Assembly (NCBI RefSeq): GCF_001894885.1 | Contig: NZ_BCXB01000013.1 | Location: forward strand, 62,001-126,000 | DNA: 64,000 nucleotides | Source: Rhodococcus marinonascens NBRC 14363 | GTDB lineage: Bacteria > Actinomycetota > Actinomycetes > Mycobacteriales > Mycobacteriaceae | Direction of reading: 5' to 3' | In this document: positions 17,497 to 25,016 of the stretch, piece after piece | Position numbering within the stretch: the first letter of the stretch is position 1 | How the letters are laid out: the number at the start of each line of letters is the position of its first letter | Notes under the pieces: model-generated | Databases searched by the model: none | What the model was told of the DNA's origin: nothing | Seen by the model: the letters and a program-made list of their open reading frames with translations, nothing else | Made by a program: the position numbers and the translations under genes

Positions 17497-18375
17497 CTAT
17501 ACCCAGTAGGGCACACGGGCCCGATACTTGCGAAGCGCGAGGATGGCGGCGGTCCATCCAGCGGCGGTGATGGCAAAGACGATGTACCAGTGATACGCCT
17601 GCTGGGGCTGTCCGATCATGGGCGCGCGCACGATGTCGAGATAGTGGAACAGCGGATTGATCTCGGCAAGCTTGACCCGCTTGGCGGCTTCTGGGCCCCG
17701 GTCCGACAGGCTCTGCGTGGTCCACATGATCGGCGTCAGCACGAACAGCAGAAGCGTGAGGCTGCCGAGGATCGGCGAGATATCGCGGTAACGGGTGGCG
17801 AAGATCCCGAACATGATCGACACCCAAGCGGCATTGAGGACGATCAGTGCGATCGCCGGGATCGCGGTCAGTGACATCCAGGTCAGGTGCCGCCACACCC
17901 CGAACGCGAACAGCATGATCACGTAGATCAGGAGGTTGTGGGCGAACAGCAGTAGCTGCCGCCACACCAGTCGGTAGACGTGGACGCTCAACGCCGAGGG
18001 CAACTGCTTGATCAGCCCCTCGTTTGCAATGAACACATCCGATCCCTCGAGGATGCTCGCGGCGATCAGGTTCCACACGATCAGACCCACCGTGACGTAC
18101 GGCAGGAACTCGTTCAGCGGGATGTTCAACAGGGCGGAGTAGAGGATGCCCATCGCCGCAGCCTGCACACCGGTCGCGATCGTGATCCAGAACGGGCCGA
18201 TCACCGACCGCCGGTAACGCTGCTTGATGTCCTGCCAGCCGAGGCTCAGCCACAGCTCACGTTGAGTGAAGCCGTCTCTGAGATCCTTGAACGCACGACG
18301 GAAGGTCTGCGAATCGGACGCCGGGTGCGGATCGCCCGAGGCCCCGGTTTCGATAGCGGATGCTGACACGGCCAC
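17497..18375 (-). CDS. wzm: Polysaccharide ABC exporter permease (Wzm/RfbD)
   Basis: 292-aa ABC-2 type permease with about six membrane helices after a cytoplasmic N-terminus (amphipathic stretch LSLGWQDIKQRYRRSVIGPF, a hallmark of Wzm/TagG proteins). Matches M. tuberculosis Rv3783 in family and context. With the downstream ATPase it exports lipid-linked galactan for arabinogalactan assembly. GTG 18375 is used as start; a second GTG at 18369 is possible. First gene of the Wzm-Wzt-GlfT1 operon. Confidence 0.92.
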   Translation of the reverse strand: MAVSASAIETGASGDPHPASDSQTFRRAFKDLRDGFTQRELWLSLGWQDIKQRYRRSVIGPFWITIATGVQAAAMGILYSALLNIPLNEFLPYVTVGLIVWNLIAASILEGSDVFIANEGLIKQLPSALSVHVYRLVWRQLLLFAHNLLIYVIMLFAFGVWRHLTWMSLTAIPAIALIVLNAAWVSIMFGIFATRYRDISPILGSLTLLLFVLTPIMWTTQSLSDRGPEAAKRVKLAEINPLFHYLDIVRAPMIGQPQQAYHWYIVFAITAAGWTAAILALRKYRARVPYWV

Positions 18376-18406
18376 CGAGCCTACCGGGAGGACAGTTCCG
18401 CCTGTA

Positions 18407-18988
18407 CTACAAGTACTGGCCAGTACCGCCCGACTGAGATCCGTGGTCGGGATTCTGTGCAGGGTGGGGGTTGCCGATACTCATGCCCGGAGGCAGTGCA
18501 CCCTGTCGTATCTGCTCGAGCTGTGAACGCGCCGCCATCTGCTGAGCGAACAGGGCCGTCTGGATCCCGTGGAACAACCCCTCCAGCCATCCGACCAACT
18601 GCGCCTGCGCGATGCGGATCTCGGCGTCGGTAGGAACGGTGTCGTCAGTGAAGGGCAGCGTGAGCCGTTCGAGTTCGTCGCGCAATTCGGGGGCCAGGCC
18701 CTGCTCGAGCTCATGGATCGACGACTTGTGGATCGCCTTCAGCCGGTTGCGGCTCGCGTCGTCGAGAGGTGCCGCGCGCACCTCTTCGAGGAGTTGCTTG
18801 ATCATTGTCCCGATACGCATGACCTTGGCCGGTTGTTCCACCATGCCGGCCAGTGATTCGAGTTGGTTTTCCTTCTCACTGTCGCCTGAATCGGGGTCTG
18901 CGGCCCCGTCCGGGTGCTCGGCGGCAGGGGTCGTCACAGGCTGACCGTCGGGGCCTATCACGACGTCTTCATTCTCCGAGTTCGTCAT
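18407..18988 (-). CDS. bpa: Bacterial proteasome activator Bpa (DUF2587)
   Basis: ATP-independent ring-forming activator of the 20S proteasome in actinobacteria. The core is nearly identical to M. tuberculosis Rv3780: VEQPAKVMRIGTMIKQLLEE, RLTLPF, AQAQLVGWLEGLFHGIQTAL. The protein ends in GTGQYL, the penultimate-tyrosine motif that docks into proteasome alpha-ring pockets. 193 aa from ATG 18988. The N-terminal 60 residues are acidic and low-complexity, longer than in M. tuberculosis. It lies 31 bases upstream of wzm on the same strand, conserved mycobacterial order, although its function is unrelated to galactan export. Confidence 0.96.
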   Translation of the reverse strand: MTNSENEDVVIGPDGQPVTTPAAEHPDGAADPDSGDSEKENQLESLAGMVEQPAKVMRIGTMIKQLLEEVRAAPLDDASRNRLKAIHKSSIHELEQGLAPELRDELERLTLPFTDDTVPTDAEIRIAQAQLVGWLEGLFHGIQTALFAQQMAARSQLEQIRQGALPPGMSIGNPHPAQNPDHGSQSGGTGQYL

Positions 18989-19120
18989 GCGTCCATCTTG
19001 TCTGGTCCTGGTCAGGGATGTGCGGGTGCACCCACTTTCCGGCGTTCCATCGCTCGTTGCGCTGCACAACAAGCGATGGCTGGCGTCGGTAGTATTGACT
19101 GAGGTCTTAGAGTGTCGTGC

Positions 19121-20323
19121 ATGGCTTACGACGTTGCCCGTGTACGGGGACTGATCCCGTCACTCGGCGATGGTTGGATTCACCTCGATCCGCAGAGCGG
19201 CATGCAGATTCCGGACGCGGTGTCACGCACAGTCTCGACAGCCTTCAGGGCGTCCGCCTCTTCTTCGACCGGGCAGCATGTCTCCAGCCGACGCAGTGCG
19301 GCGGTACTCGATGCTGCTCGGGCAGCCGTCGCAGACCTGGTCGGGGGCGATCCCGAGGGGGTCGTACTCGGCCCCGACCGATCCGTTCTGCTGGCCTGGC
19401 TGGCGGAATCGTTGAGCACGCGACTGGGCCTTGGAACCGGGTTGGTCCTGTCCCGGCTCGACGAGGAAGCCAATGTTGCGCCCTGGCTGCGTGTCGCCAG
19501 CCGGTATGGCGCCCAGGTGCGGTGGGCGGAGGTCGAGATCGAGACGTGTGAACTTCCCAGTTGGCAGTTCCAGGACCTCATCACCAGCACCACCCGCCTC
19601 GTCGCGCTCACCGCGGCATCACCGATCGTCGGCTCGGCGCCCAATGTCCGCGTCGCAGCGGACAGGATTCACGAAGTGGGCGGACTGATGATCGTCGACG
19701 CGATCGGCGCAGCACCCTACGCCCACGTCGACATCAACGAACTCGGCGCCGACGTCGTCGCCGTCGGTGCCACGTCCTGGGGCGGACCGCAGGTCGGCGC
19801 CCTCGTTTTCCGCGACCCCGCGATGCTCGATCGCATCCCTGCGGTGTCCCTCAATCCGTACGCGCGGGGTGTCGAACGGCTCGAGGTCGGGGCGCATCAG
19901 TTCGCGCTGCTCGCCGGACTCACGACATCGATCGATTTCCTTGCCAACCTCGACGAGTCGGCCACAGGTTCGCGGAGTCAGAAACTCGAAGCGTCCATCA
20001 GTTCGCTGCAGAACTACCATGACAGCCTGTTCGACCACCTCATGTCCTCGCTCAATCGTCTTCCTCATGTCATGGTCATCGGGCGTTCGCCCAGCCGCGT
20101 TCCCGCGCTCAGTTTCACCGTCGCCGGGATTTCGGCAGACAAGGTGGCGTCGCACCTCGCCGACAAGCGCATCGCGACGGTCAGCGGCGTCCACGGCGGT
20201 TCGCGCCTGCTCGACGCACTTGGTGTCAACGACGAGGGCGGTGCCGTCACCATTGGACTCGCGCCCTACACCACCCGCTACGAAATCGACCAACTCGTGA
20301 GCGAGCTCGCTGCGCTCAGCTGA
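19121..20323 (+). CDS. Class V aminotransferase / cysteine-desulfurase-like protein lacking the PLP lysine
   Basis: 400-aa fold-type I protein (Rv3778c-like by family and position), with ATG 19121 giving MAYDVARVRGLIPSL. The cofactor aspartate region is recognisable (MIVDAIGAAPYAHVDI), but where family enzymes carry SGHK with the Schiff-base lysine this protein reads GATSWGGPQVG, with serine at the lysine position and threonine at the histidine. The usual alanine-glutamine after the aspartate is also altered. As written it should not form the internal aldimine, so it may be non-catalytic or use another chemistry. Transcribed divergently from bpa. Confidence 0.85.
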   Translation: MAYDVARVRGLIPSLGDGWIHLDPQSGMQIPDAVSRTVSTAFRASASSSTGQHVSSRRSAAVLDAARAAVADLVGGDPEGVVLGPDRSVLLAWLAESLSTRLGLGTGLVLSRLDEEANVAPWLRVASRYGAQVRWAEVEIETCELPSWQFQDLITSTTRLVALTAASPIVGSAPNVRVAADRIHEVGGLMIVDAIGAAPYAHVDINELGADVVAVGATSWGGPQVGALVFRDPAMLDRIPAVSLNPYARGVERLEVGAHQFALLAGLTTSIDFLANLDESATGSRSQKLEASISSLQNYHDSLFDHLMSSLNRLPHVMVIGRSPSRVPALSFTVAGISADKVASHLADKRIATVSGVHGGSRLLDALGVNDEGGAVTIGLAPYTTRYEIDQLVSELAALS

Positions 20324-20391
20324 CCTTGCCCAGTTCTGCCCGCCCACCCCTACCCGCCCGCTGCTACCTGGACGCCCGCAACAGGCCACCG

Positions 20392-20442
20392 CGCCCAATG
20401 TCACATGCGTTTAGTTGGTGTAGCCGAATGTGACATCGGGCG
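20392..20442. terminator. Long hairpin between convergent genes
   Basis: Arms CGCCC-A-ATGTCACAT and ATGTGACAT-C-GGGCG, 14 paired bases with one mismatch and a 21-base loop. Located between two convergent stops at 20323 and 20455, so it probably terminates both. Confidence 0.65.
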
Positions 20443-20454
20443 ACGGCTGGGAGG

Positions 20455-21450
20455 TCAGTTCCGCGGAATCGTGAGGATCACTTTGCCGACGGTGTCCGCC
20501 GAGTCCAGCAACTCGTGCGCGTGGGGTGCATCGGTGATCGGTAGCTCGGCCGACACGACCGGGTGAACGGCTCCCTCGGCGATGAGTGGCCACAGACGTG
20601 CGGTGACGTCGGCAACGATGTTCGCCTTGCCCCTGCGTCCGGTCTCCGGGCGTCCGCGCAGTCCGGCCGCTGTCAGGTGGGCGCGTTTGGCCATCAGCGC
20701 GCCCAGGTCCAGCTCGCCCGTACGGCCGCCCTGCATGCCGATGACGACGAGCCGCCCGTCCGAGGCGAGCGTGTCGACATTGCGGCCCAGGTAGGAACCG
20801 CCCATGTTGTCGAGGATCACGTCAGCACCGTGCCCGTCTGTCGCCGTACGGATCTCTTCGACGAAATCGGTTTCGCGGTAGTTCACGAGAATGTCCGCAC
20901 CGAGTTCCCGGCAGCGTGCCAGCTTCGCCTCGGAGCCCGCCGTGACAGCGACGCGGGCTCCGAGTGCGACTGCCACTTGGATGGCGTGAGTGCCGATTCC
21001 GCTGCCTCCGCCGTGGACCAGCAGTACCTCGCCGCGGGACAGACCGGCGCCCATGACGATGTTCGACCACACCGTGCACGCGACCTCCGGCAGCGAGGCC
21101 GCGACCAGTAGATCCACGCCTTCGGGCAGTGGCATCAACTGTGACGCGGGAACGGCCACACGTTCCGCGTAACCCCCGCCTGCGAGGAGTGCGCACACCT
21201 GGTCACCGACCGACCACGCAGTGACGCCCTCACCGAGTTCGGCGACGGTCCCAGAGCACTCGAGTCCGAGAATGTCGCTGGTACCCGGCGGCGGCGGGTA
21301 GAACCCCTGACGCTGCATCAGGTCAGCACGGTTGACCGCCGTCGCGGCCACGTCGAGGAGAACATGTCCGGGCGGAAGAATTGGGTCGGGCTGCTGCGCC
21401 CACTTCATGACTTCAGGGCTGCCCGGCTGATCGATCGTGATGGCATACAT
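20455..21450 (-). CDS. NAD(P)H:quinone oxidoreductase (zinc-free MDR family)
   Basis: 331-aa medium-chain dehydrogenase/reductase of the quinone-oxidoreductase (PIG3-like) subgroup and Rv3777-like by position. N-terminal catalytic fold with AATAVNRADLMQRQGFYPPP and DILGLECSGTVAELG; Rossmann motif VHGGGSGIGTHAIQVAVALG. No structural zinc cysteine cluster is present. It likely reduces quinones or other carbonyls with NADPH. Start placed at ATG 21450 (MYAITIDQPGSPEV), the usual N-terminus. Divergent from the MarR regulator across about 120 bases, so MarR control is plausible. Confidence 0.9.
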   Translation of the reverse strand: MYAITIDQPGSPEVMKWAQQPDPILPPGHVLLDVAATAVNRADLMQRQGFYPPPPGTSDILGLECSGTVAELGEGVTAWSVGDQVCALLAGGGYAERVAVPASQLMPLPEGVDLLVAASLPEVACTVWSNIVMGAGLSRGEVLLVHGGGSGIGTHAIQVAVALGARVAVTAGSEAKLARCRELGADILVNYRETDFVEEIRTATDGHGADVILDNMGGSYLGRNVDTLASDGRLVVIGMQGGRTGELDLGALMAKRAHLTAAGLRGRPETGRRGKANIVADVTARLWPLIAEGAVHPVVSAELPITDAPHAHELLDSADTVGKVILTIPRN

Positions 21451-21543
21451 GGATACGACGCTAGCGAAATGCGTCGGCGCCTGGCGGCTGTGAGCAATCA
21501 CGGTTGCCGTGTCGGGTGATTGGGATCTGTACGCCTACTGGAA

Positions 21544-21557
21544 AGCGCTATCGCGCT
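21544..21557. promoter_or_regulatory. Short inverted repeat AGCGC-TATC-GCGCT upstream of the MarR gene
   Basis: Perfect 5-bp arms in the intergenic region between divergent quinone oxidoreductase and MarR genes, 17 bases before the MarR start. Candidate operator, but short, so weak on its own. Confidence 0.35.
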
Positions 21558-21573
21558 AGTAGAATGTGAACTC

Positions 21574-22056
21574 GTGACAGCAGAGGCTTCCGACGCAGAA
21601 CTGGCGACCCCCTGGCTGTCCCGTGCCGAGATGCGAGCATGGCGTAGCTACTTGGAGGCCAACCAGCGGCTGATGGATGTTCTCAATCGGGATCTGCAGG
21701 AGAAACACGACCTCTCACTTGCGGATTACCGGATTCTGGTGCTGCTGTCCGAGTCGGCCGACGGTTCGCTGCGGATGAGCGATCTCGCCGACGGAGTGCT
21801 GTCCTCGCGTAGCCGCCTCACCCACCAAATCCGGCGGATGGAAGGGCATGGCATGGTCACCCGCGGCACCTGTCTCGAGGATGGCCGTGGTGTTCTCGCG
21901 GTAATCACCGACGAAGGTCGCGCCCGACTGGCGGCGGCGGCGCCGACTCACGTGGCCGGGGTGCGCCGCAATCTCGTCGATCTGCTGACCGGCCCCCAAC
22001 TCGAACTTCTCGCCGACGTGTTCGAACGGGTCAGCAGGACAATCGGCGAACCCTGA
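21574..22056 (+). CDS. MarR-family transcriptional regulator
   Basis: 160-aa winged-helix regulator. The DNA-binding region is clear: LADYRILVLLSESADGSLRM then LADGVLSSRSRLTHQIRRME and the wing RGTCLEDGRGVLAVITDEG. Flanking helices form the dimer interface. GTG 21574 is preferred because it yields a typical N-terminus and lies just after the short inverted repeat. MarR proteins usually repress themselves and a divergent gene, here the quinone oxidoreductase. Followed by tRNA-Ser. Confidence 0.88.
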   Translation: MTAEASDAELATPWLSRAEMRAWRSYLEANQRLMDVLNRDLQEKHDLSLADYRILVLLSESADGSLRMSDLADGVLSSRSRLTHQIRRMEGHGMVTRGTCLEDGRGVLAVITDEGRARLAAAAPTHVAGVRRNLVDLLTGPQLELLADVFERVSRTIGEP

Positions 22057-22098
22057 CCGGTTTCCTGTGGGCGAACCCTTACCGATAAGATCGCCCAC

Positions 22099-22185
22099 GG
22101 AAGCGTGGCAGAGCGGCCGAATGCACTCGCCTTGAAAGCGAGCGTGGCGTTAAACCCACCGGGGGTTCAAATCCCTCCGCTTCCG
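22099..22185 (+). tRNA. tRNA-Ser (anticodon UGA)
   Basis: 87-base class II tRNA. Acceptor GGAAGCG pairs with CGCTTCC, discriminator G; anticodon stem CTCGC/GCGAG around loop CTTGAAA (anticodon TGA); long variable arm; T-arm with GGTTCAAATCC. CCA is not encoded. Its 3' end is nearly duplicated at 24043-24068. Confidence 0.97.
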
Positions 22186-22186
22186 C
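22161..22186 (+). repeat. Attachment-site copy 1 (3' end of tRNA-Ser)
   Basis: 26-bp segment within the tRNA T-arm and acceptor. Pairs with 24043-24068 with one mismatch; the last 20 bases (TCAAATCCCTCCGCTTCCGC) are identical. Typical of a tyrosine-integrase attachment core. Confidence 0.8.
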
Positions 22187-22189
22187 CGG

Positions 22190-22225
22190 AGCCCCTCACC
22201 TGTTGTTGCAGGTGGGGGGCTTTTT
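22190..22225 (+). terminator. Rho-independent terminator after tRNA-Ser
   Basis: AGCCCCTCACCTG / CAGGTGGGGGGCT hairpin with a 6-base loop, one mismatch, followed by TTTTT. Confidence 0.85.
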
Positions 22226-22456
22226 AGTGCCCTCGGGAAGGGTGTTCATTCTGCGTTTGGCCACATACTCGTCCGACAACAGCACGGGCACCCTTTCATG
22301 CGCTCAGAGGGCAACCAGGGGGCAAAGCACACACATCGCGAATCACCTAGGTTTCTGCGCATCGGGAATTGGCGTGCTCAGGGACCGAATGCACCAGACC
22401 CAGACCCATCTGCGACTCGCGAACACCCTGGCCCGTCTACTGGTTGTGTTCCACCG

Positions 22457-22513
22457 GGTCCGATCAGGGGACACCCGACACCCCCAGACGGCTGGTCCGA
22501 TCAGGGGACACCC
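22457..22513 (+). repeat. Two exact 20-bp direct repeats GGTCCGATCAGGGGACACCC
   Basis: Copies at 22457-22476 and 22494-22513, start-to-start distance 37 bases, 138 bases upstream of the secreted-protein gene. Related blocks occur at 2021-2066 upstream of the lectin gene. Candidate regulator binding sites or remnants of a transposon end. Confidence 0.75.
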
Positions 22514-22650
22514 CCGGCCAGTATTCGGAGCAGACTAGCTAGGAACCAGCAGTACCTGCCGGGAGGAAATTCGAGCGTGCTCTTTCGATACCAACCGGTG
22601 CTCACACGCACGCGGACTTGCGTGCGGGAACAACCGTAAAGAGGAATACT

Positions 22651-23064
22651 TTGAACAAGTCAGTACGTACCGCCGCCACCGCTGTCCTGGCCGCCCCGCT
22701 CCTCGCTGCCGCGTTCGCGGCCCCGGCCACCGCGGCAGCCGACAACGTCACCCCCCGCTCGCCGGTAGTGGAAAACGGGGGAACCGAGACCCCGAGCACG
22801 GGCAGCCTCGGCGACCTGGGCGCCCTGATCGGCGACCTGGGCAACCTGCTCGGCGGCCTGGGCGACCAGGGCAACGATCAGGGCAACGATCAGGGCAACC
22901 TGCTCGGCGCCCTGCTCGGCGGCCTGGGCAACGATCAGGGCAACCTGGGCGGCGGCCTGGGCAACGATCAGGGCAACGATCAGGGCAACCTGGGCGGCGG
23001 CCTGGGCAACGATCAGGGCAACCTGGGCAACGATCAGGGCAACCTGCTCGGCGACCTGGGCTGA
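22651..23064 (+). CDS. Secreted repetitive protein with GNDQGN repeats
   Basis: 137 aa from TTG 22651, chosen because AAGAGGA lies just upstream and the result is a perfect signal peptide (VLAAPLLAAAFAAPATAAAD). A short linker (VVENGGTETPSTGSLG) leads into low-complexity sequence built from LGDLG, GNDQGN and LGGGLG units to the end. No known domain. The signal peptide and the leader (AAAGAGGAAT before a TTG) closely match the prophage gene at 35941, so the two share recent ancestry in their 5' parts. Lies inside the tRNA-Ser islet as its only clear gene. Function unknown; a surface or secreted structural role is a guess. Confidence 0.75.
   Translation: MNKSVRTAATAVLAAPLLAAAFAAPATAAADNVTPRSPVVENGGTETPSTGSLGDLGALIGDLGNLLGGLGDQGNDQGNDQGNLLGALLGGLGNDQGNLGGGLGNDQGNDQGNLGGGLGNDQGNLGNDQGNLLGDLG
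22857..23060 (+). repeat. Coding minisatellite in the secreted-protein gene
   Basis: In-frame repeats built from GGCAACGATCAG and GGCAACCTGGGC(GGCGGCCTG) blocks, coding GNDQ, GNLG and GGL. Near-identical units suggest recent expansion by slippage or recombination, so copy number may vary between strains. Confidence 0.85.
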
Positions 23065-24042
23065 CCCAACCCCCGGCTTCCCTGCCCAGTACACGGTCAG
23101 AATGTCCCGTTTGGTTTTGTCCCGAAGAATTGCCCTACCGGACTCCTGCGGATATGCCGGAATCAGACTTGAGCGACGCCGCAAACAGGACGAGCCCCCG
23201 AACGCATGACGTGCAGGACAGGCATGCTCAGTGGGTGTTCTGATTACCGATCCTCGAACAGGACACCAGAACGACCGATCCGAGACCATGAGCGTCTGAG
23301 AAACACCAGGTCGCCAGTCCCGATCCGGTGCCGATCATTGCTGTCCTGCGTAGGTCGTCTAAACAGGACTAGAGAGTGACAGGACGTCACTCTCAAATCG
23401 GAGATCAACGCAGACCAGCTCTTACCGGACAGGGGATTTCCTGGAGTCCCAGAAGATGCGGAGATGATCTCCGTAACTGGGGGGGGGTGGACCCTCGACG
23501 GCGCTGCCCGCTTCGCCGTGGATGAGGTCCAGTACGAGTCCTCGCGACACTCTCGCGAGGGTTGATCATTTCGCCGGCCTCGACAAGATGATCTGCCAAG
23601 GGCGTACACAGCATGGGCACCCTTGGCTGGACGCAACCAGGGGACGGGGGCCTCCGGATCACCAGAAAGACCCCGTCTCCTCATTCCCTACGGCATCGAC
23701 TGAGGGATTTCCCCCCGCTATCCGTGGCCACGTGCAGGAGGGGTGCCCAGCGTGCCCGTCGACGGCTCAGAATCGGTGTCAGAGGGGATAGCTGTACCCA
23801 ATTTGCCTACGGTTGCGTGCCCGGAATCTGGCTCCGGTCATCGCTCCGAGTTGTCAGTGGCATTGCCGAAAAGTCAGCCGTCAGCACGAAAGATGGGAGC
23901 AGTGTTGACGGGCTCCCGTCCCGCAGTAGCTTCGTGGCCACACTTTGGCCACACTTGGCCTCAAGACTCGGTGATTCTGTGTGAGCGTCCGTGACGGTAT
24001 ATGCAGGTCAAAGCATTTTGGAGGCTCTGACCAGGAGGCTCA
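23065..24042. other. Distal half of the tRNA-Ser islet, no convincing gene
   Basis: About 980 bases. Frames up to 146 codons exist on the minus strand (23244-23684) but show no domain and codon use unlike neighbouring genes. Near the right end are two spaced copies of TGGCCACACTT (about 23937-23960). It may hold decayed integrase or excisionase sequence too eroded to recognise. Confidence 0.5.
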
Positions 24043-24068
24043 GGGGGGTCAAATCCCTCCGCTTCCGC
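24043..24068 (+). repeat. Attachment-site copy 2 (near-duplicate of tRNA-Ser 3' end)
   Basis: Differs from 22161-22186 at one position; contains the identical 20-bp TCAAATCCCTCCGCTTCCGC. No tRNA body precedes it. Marks the right end of the islet. Confidence 0.8.
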
Positions 24069-24071
24069 AGT

Positions 24072-24119
24072 GGGAAACGCCCCTGATCTGGCGCAAATAG
24101 CCAGCTCAGGGGCATTCCC
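24072..24119. terminator. Long imperfect hairpin right of the islet
   Basis: GGGAA-CGCCCCTGA-CTGG pairs with CCAG-TCAGGGGC-TTCCC around a 9-base loop. It directly follows the duplicated tRNA end, consistent with the original tRNA terminator displaced by the insertion. Confidence 0.6.
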
Positions 24120-24507
24120 CGCGTCTAGCTGATAGCGGGCTTGGGGTTCGCGCACACTTTGCACACACGACGTGTACCCGAGCATCCGCCGTAGTGCCTT
24201 TCTTTGACGCAAGCCGACAGGGAAAGGCTCGCCGCGGTGTGCATATTCGGGCGGCGGTGCGCCGCTCGGCTCGGCCTACAACCGTGCAGTTGAGGCGCGG
24301 TACTCGAAACAGCCGCAGCGCGTGGCTGCATAGCGCCGAAACTCCAGTGTGATCGTCGCGCGGGACAAGCGGTCGATTGCGACGCTACGGCCAGGCACAA
24401 TCAAATTGAAGGTCGTTGATTCCATCCGTATGAAAAGATGGAGAGTGCGCCGCACATTGGCGCCACAACTCGATAGGCGCACTCACTTCACCACGAAGGG
24501 AATCCCA
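24120..24507. other. Intergenic stretch before the ABM-domain gene
   Basis: About 390 bases. A 91-codon minus-strand frame at 24125-24400 has no recognisable domain and unusual composition; I do not call it. The last 100 bases presumably contain the promoter of the gene at 24508. Nothing else seen. Confidence 0.5.
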
Positions 24508-24774
24508 ATGCCGAAGGTAAATCTCGTCGCAACCCTCGAGGCGAATCCCGGATCCGAGGAGAATGTACGTACGACGCTCTCGACCGTCGAGGCAGCCAGC
24601 CAGCAGGAAGAGGGTTGTCGGCGATACGATGTGTGTGAATCACTATCGGCACCAGGGATATTCGTGGTGGTGGAGGAGTGGGCAGACGCCGGAGCGTTGT
24701 CAAGTCACATGGCGTCCCCACATTTCAAGACGGCCATGGCAACCCTCGACGGGCATGTGGTCCGTGCGTCCTAG
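24508..24774 (+). CDS. Antibiotic-biosynthesis-monooxygenase (ABM) domain protein
   Basis: 88-aa dimeric alpha-beta-barrel protein of the ABM/YgiN type: MPKVNLVATLEANPGSEENV, SQQEEGCRRYDVCES, FVVVEEWADAGALSSHMASP, FKTAMATLD. Members include small quinone monooxygenases and stress-related proteins; the substrate cannot be read. ATG 24508 follows GAAGGG at a 7-base spacing. Stands alone between the tRNA-Ser islet and the secreted-protein array. Confidence 0.85.
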   Translation: MPKVNLVATLEANPGSEENVRTTLSTVEAASQQEEGCRRYDVCESLSAPGIFVVVEEWADAGALSSHMASPHFKTAMATLDGHVVRAS

Positions 24775-24935
24775 CTATTGCGGCTCATGAGGTTGGTGGC
24801 GGCGACTGAGTCCCCGATAGCTGAGGGTGCGGGTTTCCGGCACACGATAGAGGCTTTGCTCTCGAGCATGGTCCAGGGGACGTTGCATCGGAGTCGGTAA
24901 GATCGCCCCGCAACGAATCGGCCAATTATGCAATA

Positions 24936-24967
24936 CGCTCGGCCGGGATACTCCCGGCCGAGCGTTT
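24936..24967. terminator. Terminator after the first secreted paralogue
   Basis: Perfect 12-bp arms CGCTCGGCCGGG / CCCGGCCGAGCG with a 5-base loop and TTT on the + side. A closely similar hairpin at 26541-26572 holds the same position after the third paralogue, indicating the terminator was duplicated with the gene. Confidence 0.8.
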
Positions 24968-25016
24968 CACATGTTGTAACGACCATCTGCAACACGGCAA
25001 TGTTGCGGTTCGTCGG

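Larger units (their letters stand above)
22187..24068. mobile_element. Small integrated islet (about 1.9 kb) at tRNA-Ser(UGA)
   Basis: Bounded by the intact tRNA 3' end and a 26-bp near-copy of it at 24043-24068. Inside is one convincing gene, the repetitive secreted protein at 22651. No integrase is visible, so this is either a remnant of a larger element or a passenger mobilised in trans. The hairpin just outside the far copy (24072-24119) could be the original terminator of the tRNA before insertion. Confidence 0.7.

Noticed and set aside
22857-23060. CRISPR-like repetitive array
   Set aside because: Repeats are contiguous, in-frame and lack unique spacers; they are a coding minisatellite.
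23244-23684. 146-codon minus frame in the tRNA-Ser islet, possible integrase remnant
   Set aside because: No catalytic tyrosine-recombinase motifs or other domain; composition looks random.
24125-24400. 91-codon minus frame ending near the displaced attachment site
   Set aside because: Position would suit an integrase C-terminus but no R-H-R-Y motif can be seen; not enough evidence.
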